A stretch of DNA of 5,123 bases from Pseudomonadota bacterium (lineage in GTDB: Bacteria > Pseudomonadota > Alphaproteobacteria > Rhizobiales > Tepidamorphaceae). This document shows positions 1 through 5,123 of this stretch, in pieces. The first letter of the stretch is position 1. Each line of letters opens with the position of its first letter. The position numbers and the translations under genes were made by a program. The DNA is taken from NCBI GenBank assembly GCA_023435545.1, contig JAEYRQ010000635.1, positions 1 through 5,123 of the forward strand. Reading direction: 5' to 3'. The notes under the pieces are model-generated. The model had not been told where the DNA came from. It saw nothing but the letters and a program-made list of their open reading frames with translations, and searched no databases.

Positions 1-98
1 ATCGCGGCCGGCACGCGTTCGTAGCCTCCGAAGAGGAACACGCGGCGACGCCGGACGATGGCCGGCGCCACCTCCGCGGGACGCCAGGCATTGGACAT
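1..98 (-). CDS. N-terminal fragment of an unidentified protein (partial, runs off left edge)
   Basis: Reading the minus strand from the ATG at 98-96 gives 32 open codons to the window edge. The peptide begins MSNAWRPAEV, then has an arginine cluster (RRRR, residues 16-19) followed by a hydrophobic strand and turn, VFLFGGYERVP (residues 20-30). A strand leading into a Gly-Gly turn this close to the N-terminus resembles the first beta-strand of an alpha/beta fold, possibly a hydrolase, but the fragment is too short to name a family. The frame stays open upstream of this ATG for at least 20 codons, so a longer form starting at a TTG near 161 is possible. A GGAAGG purine run lies about 14 bases upstream, rather far for a ribosome binding site. 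The gene is divergent from the hydrolase at 310. That the frame is coding is an inference from its protein-like composition. Confidence 0.45.
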   Translation of the reverse strand, partial: MSNAWRPAEVAPAIVRRRRVFLFGGYERVPAA

Positions 99-294
99 AC
101 GGACCGGCAGCGCCTTCCAAGGATGGGCAATGGCGGCGATTGGAGAGCGGGCGTTGCGCAAATGCAAGGCCGACCGGGAACTGCCGCTAGGGAGCTTGAA
201 CCGACTTGCGATTTGCAGCGTTTGGGCTACCAAGGCAATCGGGTGCGAATCTTCCCGGCGCGGGTTCCGGATGGCGGCTCCGCTGGTGACGAAC

Positions 295-300
295 GAGGGG
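295..300 (+). promoter_or_regulatory. Ribosome binding site deciding the hydrolase start
   Basis: GAGGGG lies 9 bases upstream of the ATG at 310. The upstream in-frame ATGs at 58 and 271 have no comparable purine-rich element. The ATG at 310 is also the one followed directly by a signal peptide, so this site supports it as the true start. Confidence 0.55.
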
Positions 301-309
301 CCGAACCGA

Positions 310-402
310 ATGGAATCGTGGTCGGGGATTTTGCGGGCAGCCGGGCTTGCCGTAACGATCCTGACAGGTGTGGGCGCTGTGGTCTGCGTGGAGGCGCAGG
401 CG
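310..402 (+). other. Signal peptide of the exported hydrolase
   Basis: The first 31 codons read as a Sec-type signal peptide ending in VEAQA. The AQA triplet fits the A-x-A rule for signal peptidase I. The single Cys (residue 26) lacks the small residues at -1 and the Leu at -3 expected of a lipobox, so a lipoprotein is less likely. Confidence 0.6.
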
Positions 403-1098
403 ACCTCCGTGCTGCACGAACTGCGTCACGTCGACCGGGTCGACGACATCATGCCGCCGGGTTCGACCGTCGTTGCCCCGTCGCAACGCCCGGCAACCCG
501 GTCCGCGACGACTGGCAGCACGACGCCCTCGGCTCCGGCGACGACCACGAGGACCACCACGGTCTCGGGCCGGACCGGCGATGTCGTCCTGCTGCGCGGG
601 CTGATGGACGTCTTCTCCTATGGAATGGATGCGCTGGGCGCGCAGTTGCAGGAGAAGGGCTTCCAGGCACAGGTCCTCAACCACTCGAACTGGCAGAAGA
701 TCGCGGACGAACTGGTCCGGCGCTACAAGGCGACGCGGTCGCCGGAACCGGTCTTCCTGATCGGTCATTCGCTGGGCGCGGACGCGGTGATCCTGCTGTC
801 GGAGCGTCTGGCCCAGGAGAAGGTGCCCGTCGCTCTCGTGGTAACCTTCGATCCGGTGCATCCGCGCGAGGTGCCGGTCAACGTGCGGCGCCTCGTCAAC
901 TTCTATCAGTCGAACAACGGCTTCGGTGTCGCGGTGAAGCCCCGCGAGGGGTCTAGATCGGTCCTCGTCAACAAGGATCTGAAGGACCGCACCGACATAT
1001 CCCACACCACGATCGACAAGGCAGACTTCCTCCACGCGGAGGTCGTCAACGAGATGGTCAAGCTATCCCGGCCCGTCCGGCGCAGGGTCGCCGGATAG
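310..1098 (+). CDS. Exported alpha/beta hydrolase (lipase/thioesterase-like)
   Basis: This encodes a 262-residue protein. Residues 1-31 form a signal peptide: a short Arg-containing N-region, a hydrophobic core (AAGLAVTILTGVGAVVC) and a likely signal peptidase I site after AQA at 29-31. Residues 57-88 are a low-complexity Thr/Pro/Ser-rich linker. The catalytic domain runs from about 89 to 255, starting with strand DVVLLRGL. GHSLG at 152-156 is the nucleophile elbow (Ser154). The Asp of TFDPVHP (Asp181) fits the acid position, and His232 (ISHTTID) or His242 (FLHAEV) completes a triad. The conserved-looking NFYQSNNGFG segment lies between Asp and His. The substrate cannot be predicted; the GxSxG elbow is shared by lipases, esterases and thioesterases. 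An in-frame ATG at 58 would add 84 residues, but that extension is low-quality sequence ahead of the signal peptide and overlaps the divergent gene at 1-98. The gene converges on the TadG-like pair. The fold is well supported; secretion rests on the N-terminus seen here. Confidence 0.82.
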   Translation: MESWSGILRAAGLAVTILTGVGAVVCVEAQATSVLHELRHVDRVDDIMPPGSTVVAPSQRPATRSATTGSTTPSAPATTTRTTTVSGRTGDVVLLRGLMDVFSYGMDALGAQLQEKGFQAQVLNHSNWQKIADELVRRYKATRSPEPVFLIGHSLGADAVILLSERLAQEKVPVALVVTFDPVHPREVPVNVRRLVNFYQSNNGFGVAVKPREGSRSVLVNKDLKDRTDISHTTIDKADFLHAEVVNEMVKLSRPVRRRVAG

Positions 1099-1107
1099 TC
1101 CCGGGCC
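1070..1107. terminator. Two-part GC-rich hairpin at the convergent junction
   Basis: TCCGGCG (1076-1082) and CGCCGGA (1089-1095) form a perfect 7-bp stem with a 6-base loop, ending right before the TAG stop at 1096-1098. An outer stem, GGCCCG (1070-1075) with CGGGCC (1102-1107), extends it across a one-sided 6-base bulge that contains the stop codon. The position between two convergent genes suits a bidirectional terminator. Neither side has a T-run, so it is not a canonical intrinsic terminator; it could instead stabilise the 3' end or be chance in GC-rich DNA. Confidence 0.35.
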
Positions 1108-1108
1108 G

Positions 1109-1137
1109 TCTCACTTCGACATCATCTCACTTCGACA
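1109..1137. repeat. 13-bp tandem direct repeat over the end of the TadG-like gene
   Basis: TCTCACTTCGACA occurs at 1109-1121 and again at 1125-1137, with a 16-base period. The right copy contains the TGA stop and the last codons (Val-Ser-Lys) of the minus-strand gene at 1127-2638. The left copy lies just beyond the stop. The period is not a multiple of three, so the copy would not extend the reading frame. It looks like a small local slippage duplication of the gene's 3' end. Confidence 0.7.
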
Positions 1138-2638
1138 CTCTCAGCTTCTGAATGTCGCCGGCGATGCGGTTGAAGACAGCCGCCAGCTTGTTCGAGTTTG
1201 TGACGTCGAAGAACTTGTCGGGCGAGGAAGCGCAGTTGCGGATGGCGGTGTCGTCGACACCCTCCAGCTCAAGCCGGATCGTATAGATCACGATGCCACT
1301 CGCCTTGACGTTCTCGCACAGGGTGGCGAGGCGATCATCCAGCTTGCTGCGCCGCTGCGTAGCCGATCCCGACGTGATGCCGAGACGCCCCTGCCAGATG
1401 TAGCCGATACCGGAATAGATCGACTGGTTGTTGTTGCCGGTGACGGCGTTGTTGTTCTGACCGTCGGTCATCAGCACCAGCACCTTGCTGTATCCCTCGC
1501 TGCCGTAGGCCACTCCGTCGGCGAAGGGTCCGGTCGGAGACAGCGTGTGCCAGCCCCAGGTCAACCCGGTCGAGATGATCGTGTCGCCGATCGAATTCAT
1601 GGCGTCGATGGCCGAGCGCAGGGCGCCAAAGTCGCTGCTGAGCCTGACCAGGGGCTGCAGCTCGCAGCCCGCATTGGGGCCGAATTTGTAGCCGATGGAA
1701 CTGGTCCCGGTCTTCGGCTTGCCGTTGGTGTACTTGGGAACGTAGCCCTGACGGGTCTTCCAGTTCGAGCTGGTGGTGACGTCGGCGAGATAGCTGTTGT
1801 AGTAGCCCGACGTATCCGGCTCGTCCGGAGCGAAGTAGGGCACATAGAGCGTCGCCGGCACGGCGGGGTCCGGCGTCGTCTCCAGGACGTCGTAGGGCGC
1901 CGGACGACTCTCGACACAGCCTCCCCACGGTGTCTTCATCGACGCGAACAGATCGAGCCGCTTCACCGGCGTCGTGCCGCTGAAGATCTCGTTGTTGACC
2001 GGCGACTGTCCCTGGCTGTCGATCCAGGGCGCCGTAGCGTATTGCGTGCCGACATTGACGGTCATCGAGTACGGCACCAGCGCCAGGCGAACGGCATCGC
2101 TCTCGCTGCTGCGCTGGGCGGCACCTTCCAGCGTGTTGATCAGCTCGTGCGCCGCGCTCTTCAGGTTGGTCATCCGGGTTCCGGCCATGGACCCGGTGTT
2201 GTCGAGCACCAGCGCGACCTCGACCTTGGTCTGGTCGCGAAGGACCTCGGTCGCCGCGCTGAAGGAGATCTGATCGACGCTCAAGAGCGCCATGACGGCC
2301 GTCTCGATGGCGCCGGTCAGCTCGACCTCGACGGATTTCGCGGTCTGGACGAAGCGGGAGATCGACCAGCTCGCGGCATGGAATCCGCTGGCGTCGAGCG
2401 TTGCCGCAACGTAGCCGTGCAGGAACTGTCTGGCGCTGTCGTCGCCTTCCAGCGGCCGCTTCGCCAGTGCCAGCGCCGCAGCGTCCAGGGCACCGCTCAG
2501 CTTGGCACGAGCCGCAACCGCCCGATTGTAGTCGATCGCGGCCCCCATCGCAGCGACGATGGGTACGATCAGGATCCCGAATGCGATGGCAAAACTACCC
2601 GATTCTTCGGCCAGAAGCCGGCGAAGATGACGAAACAT
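1127..2638 (-). CDS. TadG-like membrane-anchored VWA-domain protein (downstream paralogue)
   Basis: This encodes a 503-residue protein of the TadE/TadG-like pilus-assembly type. A short basic N-terminus (MFRHLRRLL) leads into one hydrophobic helix at about 15-35 followed by DYNRA, the usual Tad signature. The rest should lie in the periplasm or outside the cell. A VWA domain begins near 137 with VEVALVLDNTGSM; Asp146, Thr148 and Ser150 form a DxTxS metal-site (MIDAS) motif. Thr353 (IGDTIISTGL) and Asp392 (LMTDGQ) fit the other metal-site positions. A large insertion separates these parts and carries CVESRPAPYD and PDEPD. There are only four Cys (241, 325, 441, 469), each matched in the neighbouring paralogue. 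An ATG at 2704 would add 22 residues, but the ATG at 2638 aligns exactly with the paralogue's start and has TGAGGGC next to it. The family's link to Flp/Tad pili is known; the specific role here is inferred. The gene is probably cotranscribed with the one at 2790-4406, 151 bp upstream. Confidence 0.85.
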   Translation of the reverse strand: MFRHLRRLLAEESGSFAIAFGILIVPIVAAMGAAIDYNRAVAARAKLSGALDAAALALAKRPLEGDDSARQFLHGYVAATLDASGFHAASWSISRFVQTAKSVEVELTGAIETAVMALLSVDQISFSAATEVLRDQTKVEVALVLDNTGSMAGTRMTNLKSAAHELINTLEGAAQRSSESDAVRLALVPYSMTVNVGTQYATAPWIDSQGQSPVNNEIFSGTTPVKRLDLFASMKTPWGGCVESRPAPYDVLETTPDPAVPATLYVPYFAPDEPDTSGYYNSYLADVTTSSNWKTRQGYVPKYTNGKPKTGTSSIGYKFGPNAGCELQPLVRLSSDFGALRSAIDAMNSIGDTIISTGLTWGWHTLSPTGPFADGVAYGSEGYSKVLVLMTDGQNNNAVTGNNNQSIYSGIGYIWQGRLGITSGSATQRRSKLDDRLATLCENVKASGIVIYTIRLELEGVDDTAIRNCASSPDKFFDVTNSNKLAAVFNRIAGDIQKLRVSK

Positions 2639-2654
2639 GCCCTCAGCCCACTGT

Positions 2655-2683
2655 CCCGGGCGCCCGTTCTGGGTGCCGCCGGG
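2655..2683 (-). other. GC-rich hairpin in the leader of the downstream TadG-like gene
   Basis: On the minus strand CCCGG pairs with CCGGG as an outer stem. Inside, GCACCC pairs with GGGCGC across one A-C mismatch, around an AGAAC loop, with a 2-base bulge between the stems. It sits 16 bases before the ATG at 2638. It could affect translation or mRNA processing between the two paralogues, or be chance in GC-rich sequence. There is no T-run, so it is not a standard terminator. Confidence 0.25.
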
Positions 2684-2789
2684 CCGGACGTTAGGCAGGA
2701 GCATTCTAATTGAGGCTGAAGCCGAGCACCCGCGTTTTCGACAAATTAGCCGAGAAACGAACCGACGCGGACTTGCCGCAGGGTGAGGT

Positions 2790-4406
2790 CTACTTGGACA
2801 GGCGCAGGTTCGACAGGTCGTAGGCGATGGTCTGGAACACGCCCTTGAGCTGGGTAGTGCTTGGACTGTCGAAATACATCGACGTCTCAGTCGCGCAATT
2901 GCGAAACAACGTCCGCAACGAACTTGAGTTCAGGTCGAACAGGATCGTGTAGATGCGGATGTCGAGGCCCTTGATGCTATTGCACAGCGCCGTGACCTTG
3001 GTGTTGATCCGGCTCGCCGCCGTCGACGCATTGGTGGTGTTGAGCCTGCCCACGCCGAGGTAGTTGTAAGGGTTGTAGTCCGAATAATTGAGCGTATTGC
3101 CCTGACTCACCACAACGTTCTCGCCGTCGGTCAGGAGCACGATCGCTTTTAACGTGTCCTCCTGGGAGTATGGAACTCCTTCGGTGAACGGCTCGGCCGG
3201 CGAGAGAACCCGCCAGCCCCAGACCAGGCCCTGGGCGATGTTGGTGCCGGAATTGTTCCAGGCCCGCATGGCATTGATGTCAGATTTCAGCTTCGCCTTG
3301 TCATTGGTCAGCGGAAGGATCGGCTGCGCGCAGCTCTTGTTCGGTCCGGACGTGTCGGAGGCAACCTCGCGGATGGAGACGGCGCTGCGGACCCTGTTCT
3401 CAGAGTATTTCAGGTAGTTCTTCTGGCGCTCCTCGGCGTTGTTCTTGCCCTTGACGCCATCGTCCATGTAGTCGTTGGCGAAGCTGTTGCCACCTGAATA
3501 GGTGCGGCCATCCGGATCCGGTTCGTCCGGCCAGAACCACGGCACCCACAGCGTGTCCGGCACGCCGCGGTTCGGTGCCACGTCGTCGGTGTCGTACGGC
3601 TCCGGCCTGGCCTCCACGCATCCCTTCCAGCCCTGCCAGCTCGGATAGCGCGATTTGTTCTCCGCGACCATCTGGTCGTAGAGATCGAAGTGGTTGACCC
3701 GTGAATAGGTGGTCACCGCGTTGCGGCCGCGACCGGTCGTGGTGGCGATTTCGTCGAAGTTGATGCCGTGATATTTGGACTTCGCCTCGGTATCCATCCA
3801 GTCCATGGAGAAGACGCCCTCGGACTTGATGTTGACGCCGGTGACGAAGGGCACGAGCGCGATCTTCACCTTGTCAGCCGATCCGGCCCCCGCATACATG
3901 ATGTCGACCAGCGCGCCGGCGGCGTCCCGCAGCGCACCGATCTTGTTGCTGGAGTTCATCGAGCCGGTGTTGTCGAGGACGAGCGCGAGTTCCACGCGCT
4001 TCTGCTCCCGGACGACCTCGGCGCTGGCGCCCACGGGAATCGTCGGGAACGACAGGAGGCCGAGCATGGCGGTCTCGACATCGCTGGTCGCCGAGGCCTT
4101 CACCCACTGGTCGGTCTGCTCGAAGCCGGTCAACTGCCAGGCGTCCTCGAAACCGGTGCCCTGCAGTTCGGCATTCACGTAGTTCACCAGGAAGGACTTC
4201 GCCGCGCCTTCCGACATGTTGGGACTGCGGGCCAGCGCCAGCAGTCCGGCATCAAGCGACGCGGAAAGCTTGGTGCGGGCGTTCGATGCCCTGTTGTAGT
4301 CCAGCGCCACGCCGACCATCGCAATCATCGGCAGCGCCAGCAGCGCGAACAGCACCGCGATGTTGCCACGGCGATCGCCAAGGAAGCGCTTGAGAAGTGC
4401 GGTCAT
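2790..4406 (-). CDS. TadG-like membrane-anchored VWA-domain protein (upstream paralogue)
   Basis: This encodes a 538-residue protein, homologous along its whole length to the product of 1127-2638. The N-terminus (MTALLKRFLGDRRGN) is basic and leads into a hydrophobic helix at about 15-35 ending in ALDYNRA, the classic TadE/TadG-like anchor, with the remainder exported. The VWA domain starts near 137 with VELALVLDNTGSM; Asp145, Thr147 and Ser149 form the DxTxS metal site. Thr388 (SGTNIAQGL) and Asp427 (LLTDGE) supply the remaining MIDAS positions. Between them lies a long insertion with CVEARPEPYD and VPWFWPDEPD. The only cysteines are 263, 359, 475 and 504, matching the paralogue one for one, which suggests two disulfides. 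The protein ends LRLSK; the paralogue ends LRVSK. An ATG at 4457 would add 17 residues of unrelated sequence; the ATG at 4406 is preferred because the paralogues align from that Met. Its ribosome site is weak (GGAAA about 8 bases upstream). Membership of the family is clear; whether it serves a pilus, adhesion or another surface function is open. Confidence 0.87.
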   Translation of the reverse strand: MTALLKRFLGDRRGNIAVLFALLALPMIAMVGVALDYNRASNARTKLSASLDAGLLALARSPNMSEGAAKSFLVNYVNAELQGTGFEDAWQLTGFEQTDQWVKASATSDVETAMLGLLSFPTIPVGASAEVVREQKRVELALVLDNTGSMNSSNKIGALRDAAGALVDIMYAGAGSADKVKIALVPFVTGVNIKSEGVFSMDWMDTEAKSKYHGINFDEIATTTGRGRNAVTTYSRVNHFDLYDQMVAENKSRYPSWQGWKGCVEARPEPYDTDDVAPNRGVPDTLWVPWFWPDEPDPDGRTYSGGNSFANDYMDDGVKGKNNAEERQKNYLKYSENRVRSAVSIREVASDTSGPNKSCAQPILPLTNDKAKLKSDINAMRAWNNSGTNIAQGLVWGWRVLSPAEPFTEGVPYSQEDTLKAIVLLTDGENVVVSQGNTLNYSDYNPYNYLGVGRLNTTNASTAASRINTKVTALCNSIKGLDIRIYTILFDLNSSSLRTLFRNCATETSMYFDSPSTTQLKGVFQTIAYDLSNLRLSK

Positions 4407-4520
4407 TGGACGGTTTCCGGTGCAGCGGCACGGACGCGGTTGCGTCCATTCGTGCATCGATCATGACGGAAACAGTCGAATAAAAATTTAAGTTGATCGC
4501 CGACACTCCGGGGGGACCGG

Positions 4521-4535
4521 GTAACTCTCCATTAA
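4521..4535 (-). promoter_or_regulatory. Candidate CtrA-binding site upstream of the TadG-like pair
   Basis: The minus strand reads TTAA-TGGAGAG-TTAC, seven of eight matches to the alphaproteobacterial CtrA consensus TTAA-N7-TTAA. It lies 115 bases upstream of the ATG at 4406. CtrA control of Flp/Tad pilus genes is known in Caulobacter. No clear -35/-10 pair could be matched to it, and one near-match can occur by chance, so this is a tentative call. Confidence 0.35.
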
Positions 4536-4539
4536 GGAT

Positions 4540-4563
4540 GATCCGCGACCAGGCTTCGCGATC
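4540..4563 (-). terminator. Weak hairpin just downstream of dxs
   Basis: On the minus strand GATCGCG pairs with CGCGGATC across one bulged G, with a 9-base loop. It begins about 10 bases after the dxs stop codon. The sequence after it (ATCCTTAATGG) has no T-run. It may be a weak terminator or 3'-end stabiliser for dxs, and would partly separate dxs from the TadG-like genes. Confidence 0.25.
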
Positions 4564-4573
4564 CGGCGAAAAC

Positions 4574-5123
4574 TCAGGCGAGCCGGGTGGTTCCGGCGCC
4601 GGCATCTGCGCCGATCGCCTCGATGACCTTGCGGACGATGGCTGCGTGGTCGAGGCCGGCCCGGGCAATCATCGCGGCGGGAGCATCCTGATCGATGAAA
4701 GCATCCGGCAGCGTCATGGCCCGCACCTTGAGACCACGGTCCAGAAGGCCGTCCTCTGCGAGAAACTGCAGCACATGGCTGCCGAAGCCGCCGACCGAAC
4801 CCTCCTCGACCGTGACGAGCACCTCGTGGTGGTTGGCGAGCCGGCGGATCAGGCCGTGGTCGAGCGGCTTGGCGAAACGGGCATCGGCAACCGTCGCCGG
4901 AAGTCCGTAGGCGGCAAGTTCATCGGCTGCCTTCAACGCGTCACCCAGTCGCGAGCCGAGTGACAGGATCGCGACCTTGCCGCCCTCGCGCAGGACACGG
5001 CCCCGCCCGATCTCGAGCGGCACGCCGTCGGCCGGCAGATCGACGCCCAGCCCCTCGCCGCGCGGATAGCGGAAGGCTGATGGCCGGTCGTCGATCGCCG
5101 CCGCCGTCGCCACCATGTGGACC
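4574..5123 (-). CDS. dxs: 1-deoxy-D-xylulose-5-phosphate synthase, C-terminal part (partial)
   Basis: DXS condenses pyruvate and glyceraldehyde 3-phosphate, using thiamine diphosphate, to give 1-deoxy-D-xylulose 5-phosphate. This is the first step of the methylerythritol phosphate route to isoprenoids and also feeds thiamine and pyridoxal synthesis; the enzyme is cytoplasmic. The 182 residues present start inside the gene: the frame is open to the right edge and reads [22 protein letters not shown]. That is the end of the pyrimidine-binding domain, with the YPRG substrate-region motif at 19-22. The transketolase C-terminal domain follows, with ARFAKPLD (80-87), [15 protein letters not shown] (103-117) and LPDAFIDQ (138-145), all typical of DXS. 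The family is usually about 620-640 residues, so roughly the first 450, including the cofactor-binding motif, lie outside the window. The Met at 5116 is internal, not a start. Downstream, 167 bp separate it from the TadG-like pair on the same strand. The closing [10 protein letters not shown] is a variable tail. Confidence 0.95.
   Translation of the reverse strand, partial: VHMVATAAAIDDRPSAFRYPRGEGLGVDLPADGVPLEIGRGRVLREGGKVAILSLGSRLGDALKAADELAAYGLPATVADARFAKPLDHGLIRRLANHHEVLVTVEEGSVGGFGSHVLQFLAEDGLLDRGLKVRAMTLPDAFIDQDAPAAMIARAGLDHAAIVRKVIEAIGADAGAGTTRLA

Noticed and set aside
58..309. N-terminal extension of the hydrolase to the ATG at 58 (or 271)
   Set aside because: The extension lacks a ribosome site, puts 84 residues (or 13) ahead of a clear signal peptide, and overlaps a plausible divergent gene.
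99..309. Sigma-70 promoters in the divergent gap, e.g. TTGAAC at 196-201
   Set aside because: No acceptable -10 element lies at the right spacing from TTGAAC or from TTGCGA at 206-211.
373..402. Lipoprotein signal in the hydrolase
   Set aside because: The Cys context GAVVC does not fit the lipobox, which needs a small residue before Cys and usually Leu at -3. A signal peptidase I site (AQA) is better.
187..1035. 282-codon open frame on the minus strand
   Set aside because: It is antisense to the hydrolase, whose catalytic motifs are unmistakable. Its own product is low-complexity Arg/His-rich.
1547..2713. 388-codon open frame on the plus strand
   Set aside because: It is antisense to the TadG-like gene, rich in Arg/Gly/Asp as expected of a shadow frame in GC-rich DNA, and shows no family motif.
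3768..4466. 232-codon open frame on the plus strand
   Set aside because: It is antisense to the N-terminal half of the upstream TadG-like gene and has only shadow-frame composition.
4574..5116. A complete 180-residue gene starting at the Met at 5116
   Set aside because: The frame continues to the window edge and the Met is internal to DXS ([12 protein letters not shown]); this is a truncated view, not a small standalone gene.

Overview
The window looks like chromosomal DNA of an alphaproteobacterium, most likely of the Rhizobiales/Hyphomicrobiales type. The grounds are a GC-rich sequence with strongly G/C-biased third positions, a typical alphaproteobacterial DXS C-terminus, TadG-like proteins of the kind common in that class, and one near-match to a CtrA box. 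The genus cannot be told from this sequence alone.

Layout from left to right: (1) positions 1-98 hold the first 32 codons of a minus-strand gene that runs off the left edge. (2) A 211-bp divergent intergenic region follows, with no promoter I can call. (3) A plus-strand gene at 310-1098 encodes an exported alpha/beta hydrolase with a GHSLG nucleophile elbow behind a Thr/Pro/Ser-rich linker. (4) A short convergent junction holds a two-part GC-rich hairpin and a 13-bp direct repeat. (5) Two tandem minus-strand paralogues, at 1127-2638 and 2790-4406, each encode a TadG-like membrane-anchored protein. Each has a Tad-type N-terminal helix and a von Willebrand factor A (VWA) domain interrupted by a large insertion, and each has exactly four cysteines at matching positions. 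(6) A 167-bp intergenic region holds an imperfect hairpin, a CtrA-like half-site pair and a 13-bp pure A/T tract. (7) The C-terminal part of dxs, 1-deoxy-D-xylulose-5-phosphate synthase, runs off the right edge on the minus strand.

On the minus strand the transcription order is dxs, then the upstream TadG paralogue (4406-2790), then the downstream one (2638-1127). The two paralogues probably form one unit. Their link to dxs is probably positional, because the gap between them carries regulatory-looking sequence and the functions are unrelated. No other tad genes (cpaB, rcpA/cpaC, tadA, tadB, tadC, flp) are visible, so within this window the pair is an orphan tadG-type locus. The hydrolase converges on the pair with only 28 bp between the stop codons; a functional link between an exported hydrolase and two surface VWA proteins is possible but rests on position alone.

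I found no RNA genes, insertion sequences, CRISPR arrays or attachment sites. No gene-free stretch exceeds about 215 bp. The most noteworthy content is the VWA paralogue pair with its shared insertion and cysteine pattern. I do not see convincing evidence of a wholly new system.
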